From JBCCTX01 sp965263105 (GTDB lineage Bacteria; Bacteroidota; Bacteroidia; J057), in the NCBI GenBank assembly GCA_965263105.1, contig CBDHGL010000003.1, positions 2,294,001-2,358,000 on the forward strand: a stretch of 64,000 bases of DNA, written 5' to 3'. A program made the position numbers and the translations under genes. A model generated the notes under the pieces. The model made no database searches, was not told the DNA's origin, and saw only the letters and a list, made by a program, of their open reading frames with translations. Positions 61,361-64,000 of the stretch are shown here, piece after piece; the first letter of the stretch is position 1, and every line of letters starts with the position of its first letter.

Positions 61361-62335
61361 TTAAAACTTCACCACAATTTTCCCCTTTACCTGTCTATTC
61401 ATCATTCTGCTTAAGGCATCTGGGACCTGCTCCAGTGTGATCTGCTCTTCAATATGGGGCTTAATTTTACCCTGATCAAACAGGTGCATGAGTTCCATCA
61501 TGTTCTGCATGTTTTTCCCTGGATTTCTAGATGCAAAGTCTCCCCAGAATACCCCTACGATGGAGCAACCTTTCAATAAGGGAAGATTGAGAGGAATTTT
61601 GGGGATATTTCCAGCTGCGAAGCCCACCACCAGAAAACGACCTTTCCAATTGGTGGCCCGTAAGGCCGCTTCCGAATAGGCGCCTCCCACAGGATCGTAG
61701 ACCACATCAGCCCCTTTGCCATCGGTTAATTCTTTTACTCGTTTTTTTAAGTCTTCCTCGGTATAGTTGATGAGTTCATCGGCTCCGTACTGCTTGCATA
61801 AGTCAAGCTTCTCTTGGGTAGAGGCGGCTGCTATGACCCTAGCTCCCATGAGTTTCCCTAATTCTACTGCGGTAATGCCAACCCCGCCTGATGCCCCCAA
61901 TACCAAAAGGGTTTCTCCATCTTTTAAGCGCGCTCGATCTTTCAAGGCATGAAAAGAGGTTCCATAAGTCATGGTAAAGGCAGAAGCCTGGGTAAAGTCC
62001 ATGCTGTGAAACTTGGGGAAACAGCGGTCTGCAGGAATGAGGGTCTCTTCTTGAAAACCTCCGTGAGATACGAGACAAAATACTTCATCTCCAACTGAAA
62101 CATTCTTTACTTCACTTCCAACAGCTTTAACTACTCCTGAGATATCGCTTCCAGGTACGAAGGGAACCGGTGGTTTAAATTGATATAGCCCCTGTATGAT
62201 CAAGGTGTCGGGAAAATTTAAGCTGCAGGCTTTAACATCCACCACGACCTCTTTTGGGCCGGGTTGTGGACTGGGGAGTTCCTGTATTTCTAATAATTCT
62301 GGTGGACCATATTGGGAACAAACGAGTGATTTCAT
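61361..62335 (-). CDS. Zinc-independent NADPH:quinone oxidoreductase-like MDR enzyme
   Basis: This is a medium-chain dehydrogenase/reductase of 324 residues in the QOR subgroup. N-terminal catalytic domain: KSLVCSQYGPPELLEI and VKACSLNFPDTLIIQGLYQ. Cofactor domain: VLGASGGVGITAVELGKLMG, with YDPVGG. The zinc-ligand Cys/His set of alcohol dehydrogenases is absent. Members reduce quinones or enoyl thioesters with NADPH; the neighbours favour enoyl-CoA-type chemistry. The last residues are QVKGKIVVKF. Confidence 0.92.
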   Translation of the reverse strand: MKSLVCSQYGPPELLEIQELPSPQPGPKEVVVDVKACSLNFPDTLIIQGLYQFKPPVPFVPGSDISGVVKAVGSEVKNVSVGDEVFCLVSHGGFQEETLIPADRCFPKFHSMDFTQASAFTMTYGTSFHALKDRARLKDGETLLVLGASGGVGITAVELGKLMGARVIAAASTQEKLDLCKQYGADELINYTEEDLKKRVKELTDGKGADVVYDPVGGAYSEAALRATNWKGRFLVVGFAAGNIPKIPLNLPLLKGCSIVGVFWGDFASRNPGKNMQNMMELMHLFDQGKIKPHIEEQITLEQVPDALSRMMNRQVKGKIVVKF

Positions 62336-62566
62336 AGGTAGTAGTTGATAGTCGAAAGACCACAGTCCACAGTATGAAAGCTAACTTAGTAGTCCGTGGT
62401 TAATGGTCGGTAGTTTTTTCGAAGCCTAATATTAGGAAAAATTGGGTTAGAAAGGTAGAACAAAAGTAAATAGTCCACAGTCAAAGGTGTGAGTATTATA
62501 GGATTCAAAAATTCTCTCCCCTACCTGCTCTCACCTTTAACTGTAGACCATGGACTAAAATGCTAT
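62336..62566. repeat. Dispersed GTCCACAGTC/GTCCATGG-type repeat between two genes
   Basis: A 231-bp gap between the quinone-oxidoreductase start and the acyl-CoA dehydrogenase stop. It contains repeated short words: AGTCCACAGT near 62369 and 62471, GTAGTCCGTGG near 62390, and an inverted partner CTGTAGACCATGGACT near 62540. AGTCCACAGTCAAAGGTG and CACCTTTAACTGTAGACCATGG (split) face each other as an imperfect inverted repeat about 40 bp apart. The words resemble the GTCGAC/GTCCATGG cores of the tandem arrays at 1-570, so this looks like a diverged single copy of that family. Confidence 0.6.
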
Positions 62567-64000
62567 TTACCCTATCAGTTCCTTGTCCCCTGTCAGGGTC
62601 AAAACGTCATCATGCATGATGATTTGTGCTTGTCCCTCTGTTCTGGGTACTTCATATTTGAAGTAGAATTTCATGGTATGAATAGTGCTTTCATAAAAAT
62701 CAGGTGTAAAGGTGTTATCCCCTACAACCATAGACTCCTTGGCGACAGTTCCCAGCTTAAGCCACTGCCAGGCGATTACTACTGTGCTGAACATTTCCAT
62801 GAAAATGGTTGCATCTGAAAGGAAACGCTCGTGGTCCCCCTTCATGGCAAATTGCATGAGAAACTCCAGTACTTTCTGAGTGAGCTGCATTTTCTCGCCA
62901 AGCACCTTGGCATAAGGCCTAAGCTCTTCGTGGGTCATGGCTGCCTGAATGCTTTCCTGCATTTCAGCAACTAATAACTGAAGAGCCCGTCCATTACTCA
63001 TGGTGATTTTTCTTCCCAAGAGGTCAAGGGACTGGATACCCGTCGTTCCTTCATAAATAGGGAAAATGCGAATATCACGGTAGTACTGTTGTAGGATGAA
63101 ATCGGTTGTGAAACCGTAACCTCCCAATACCTGAACTCCATTACTAATGGACTGCATGCCTTTTTCCGATGGGTAGGTTTTTACAATAGGTGTAAGGATC
63201 TCTAGTAACAATTCATTCTTATCCTTTTCATCCTTGTCCTGGGTTGCATTTGCTAAATCACTGTAGCGGGTAGCTTCCAAAACGAGGCTTAAAGCCCCTT
63301 CATAAATGGCTTTTTGAAGCAAAAGCATCCTGCGCACGTCGGGGTGATTAATAATCAAAGTCTGTCCTTGAGATAGGTCTTTAGATCCGTCTCTTGTCAA
63401 TCTTCTTCCCTGTGGTCTTTCTTTGGCGTATTGGAGGGAAGCGTGATAAGCTGCACAGGTAACAGCCGCGGCACCCCGACCTACACTGATTCTGGCACCG
63501 TTCATCATGAGGAACATGTAGCGGAGCCCCATGTTGGGCTGGCCTACTATATGGCCTATACAGTCGTCGTTATCTCCAAAACCCAAGTGGGTGGTACAAT
63601 AACCCTTTTGTCCCACTTTCTGGAAATCAGCTACGGTTCTTACATCGTTGTATTCCAATCCACCGTCTGTAATACGGTGCTTGGGAACAGCAAAAAGAGA
63701 AATTCCCTTGGTACCTGCTGGGGCCCCTTCGATCCTTGCCAGTGTTAGGTGAACAAAGTTTTCGGAGTATTCATGGTCTCCACCAGAAATAAATATTTTT
63801 TGGCCCTTTATCTTGTAAGTACCATCTTCCTGAGGATAGGCGGTAGTTACGATATCTGAGAGAGAACTCCCCGCCTGAGGTTCAGTCAGACACATGGTAC
63901 CGCCCCACTTTCCTTCCATCATATTAGGTACGAAGGCATCGATGACTTCCTGGTTTCCAAAATGAACTATGAGCTCAGCGGCTCCTCCCGTGAGACCAGG
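62567..64000 (-). CDS. Acyl-CoA dehydrogenase, partial (5' end outside the window)
   Basis: 477 residues are visible; the frame stays open to the right edge, where PGLTGGAAELIVHFG continues upstream of the first in-window Met. The visible part has MCLTEPQAGSSLSD (FAD/substrate motif), GQKIFISGGDHE, and the catalytic Glu in FPIYEGTTGIQSLD, then a C-terminal extension of about 150 residues. This is the long acyl-CoA dehydrogenase class (about 590 residues), related to FadE-type enzymes with an extra C-terminal domain. It oxidises acyl-CoA to 2-enoyl-CoA with FAD. It heads or continues the minus-strand acyl-CoA operon toward 57.3 kb. Confidence 0.93.
   Translation of the reverse strand, partial: PGLTGGAAELIVHFGNQEVIDAFVPNMMEGKWGGTMCLTEPQAGSSLSDIVTTAYPQEDGTYKIKGQKIFISGGDHEYSENFVHLTLARIEGAPAGTKGISLFAVPKHRITDGGLEYNDVRTVADFQKVGQKGYCTTHLGFGDNDDCIGHIVGQPNMGLRYMFLMMNGARISVGRGAAAVTCAAYHASLQYAKERPQGRRLTRDGSKDLSQGQTLIINHPDVRRMLLLQKAIYEGALSLVLEATRYSDLANATQDKDEKDKNELLLEILTPIVKTYPSEKGMQSISNGVQVLGGYGFTTDFILQQYYRDIRIFPIYEGTTGIQSLDLLGRKITMSNGRALQLLVAEMQESIQAAMTHEELRPYAKVLGEKMQLTQKVLEFLMQFAMKGDHERFLSDATIFMEMFSTVVIAWQWLKLGTVAKESMVVGDNTFTPDFYESTIHTMKFYFKYEVPRTEGQAQIIMHDDVLTLTGDKELIG

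Overview
The window looks like a chromosomal segment of a marine-type member of the Bacteroidota, most likely a Lewinella/Saprospiraceae relative. Evidence: a subtilase with a C-terminal type IX secretion sorting domain, a TonB-dependent receptor with a carboxypeptidase-regulatory-like N-terminus, exported sulfatases, an EAD11-type effector-associated domain, many lipoproteins, and promoters of the Bacteroidota TTTG / TAnnTTTG type. The genus assignment is inference. No rRNA, tRNA, CRISPR array, transposase or integrase was recognised.

Layout: (1) 1-570 holds two adjacent tandem-repeat arrays (about 49 and 51 bp periods) sharing a GTCGAC core, followed by a frameshifted FMN-dependent alpha-hydroxy-acid oxidase. 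(2) 2.0-7.7 kb: an exported subtilase, then a gene-poor island of orphan genes, including an EAD11-FISUMP fusion. (3) 7.7-11.8 kb: an operon of a HpaI-type aldolase and two sulfatases. (4) 12.2-29.3 kb: mixed metabolic and envelope genes (APC permease, two PLP aminotransferases, fasciclin lipoprotein, MBL hydrolase, an AAA+ ATPase of the kind found with contractile injection systems, a 5'-nucleotidase-like lipoprotein, a GT-C membrane protein, a degenerate D-2-hydroxyacid dehydrogenase, a TonB receptor and a GT1 glycosyltransferase).

(5) 29.4-44.9 kb is a divergent nonribosomal peptide cluster. The minus arm encodes an acyl-CoA-dehydrogenase-like flavoprotein, a stand-alone adenylation enzyme (frameshifted here), a free carrier protein and a 1376-residue C-A-T module. 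The adenylation domain of that module is interrupted between core motifs A8 and A9 by a complete zinc-binding PP-loop ATPase/amidotransferase-like domain; this is the most unusual object in the window. The plus arm encodes a HupE/UreJ-like membrane protein, a C-A-T module, a C-T-TE module and an Sfp-type phosphopantetheinyl transferase. The A/carrier/dehydrogenase trio resembles the PltF/PltL/PltE (PigI/PigG/PigA) machinery that makes pyrrolyl-carrier protein from proline, and the interrupted A domain reads like an asparagine-activating one. The cluster may therefore build a short acylated peptide with a heteroaromatic or dehydro-amino-acyl cap, modified by ATP-dependent amidation or sulfur transfer.

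(6) 44.9-57 kb: CDGSH protein, alanine dehydrogenase, rhamnose-mutarotase-like protein, ThuA-domain lipoprotein, NUC1 nuclease, CocE hydrolase, TesB thioesterase, flavin monooxygenase and a large PVC-type HEAT/cytochrome lipoprotein. A structured element of about 235 bp occurs twice, 9 kb apart, each time upstream of an exported-protein gene, with a compensatory base-pair change in its main stem. (7) 57.3-64 kb: a minus-strand acyl-CoA catabolism operon (two SDRs, phosphoglycerate-mutase-like phosphatase, APH-like kinase, MaoC hydratase, quinone oxidoreductase and an acyl-CoA dehydrogenase cut off by the window edge).

Two otherwise well-conserved genes carry single-base frameshifts, so assembly indels should be considered before calling them dead.
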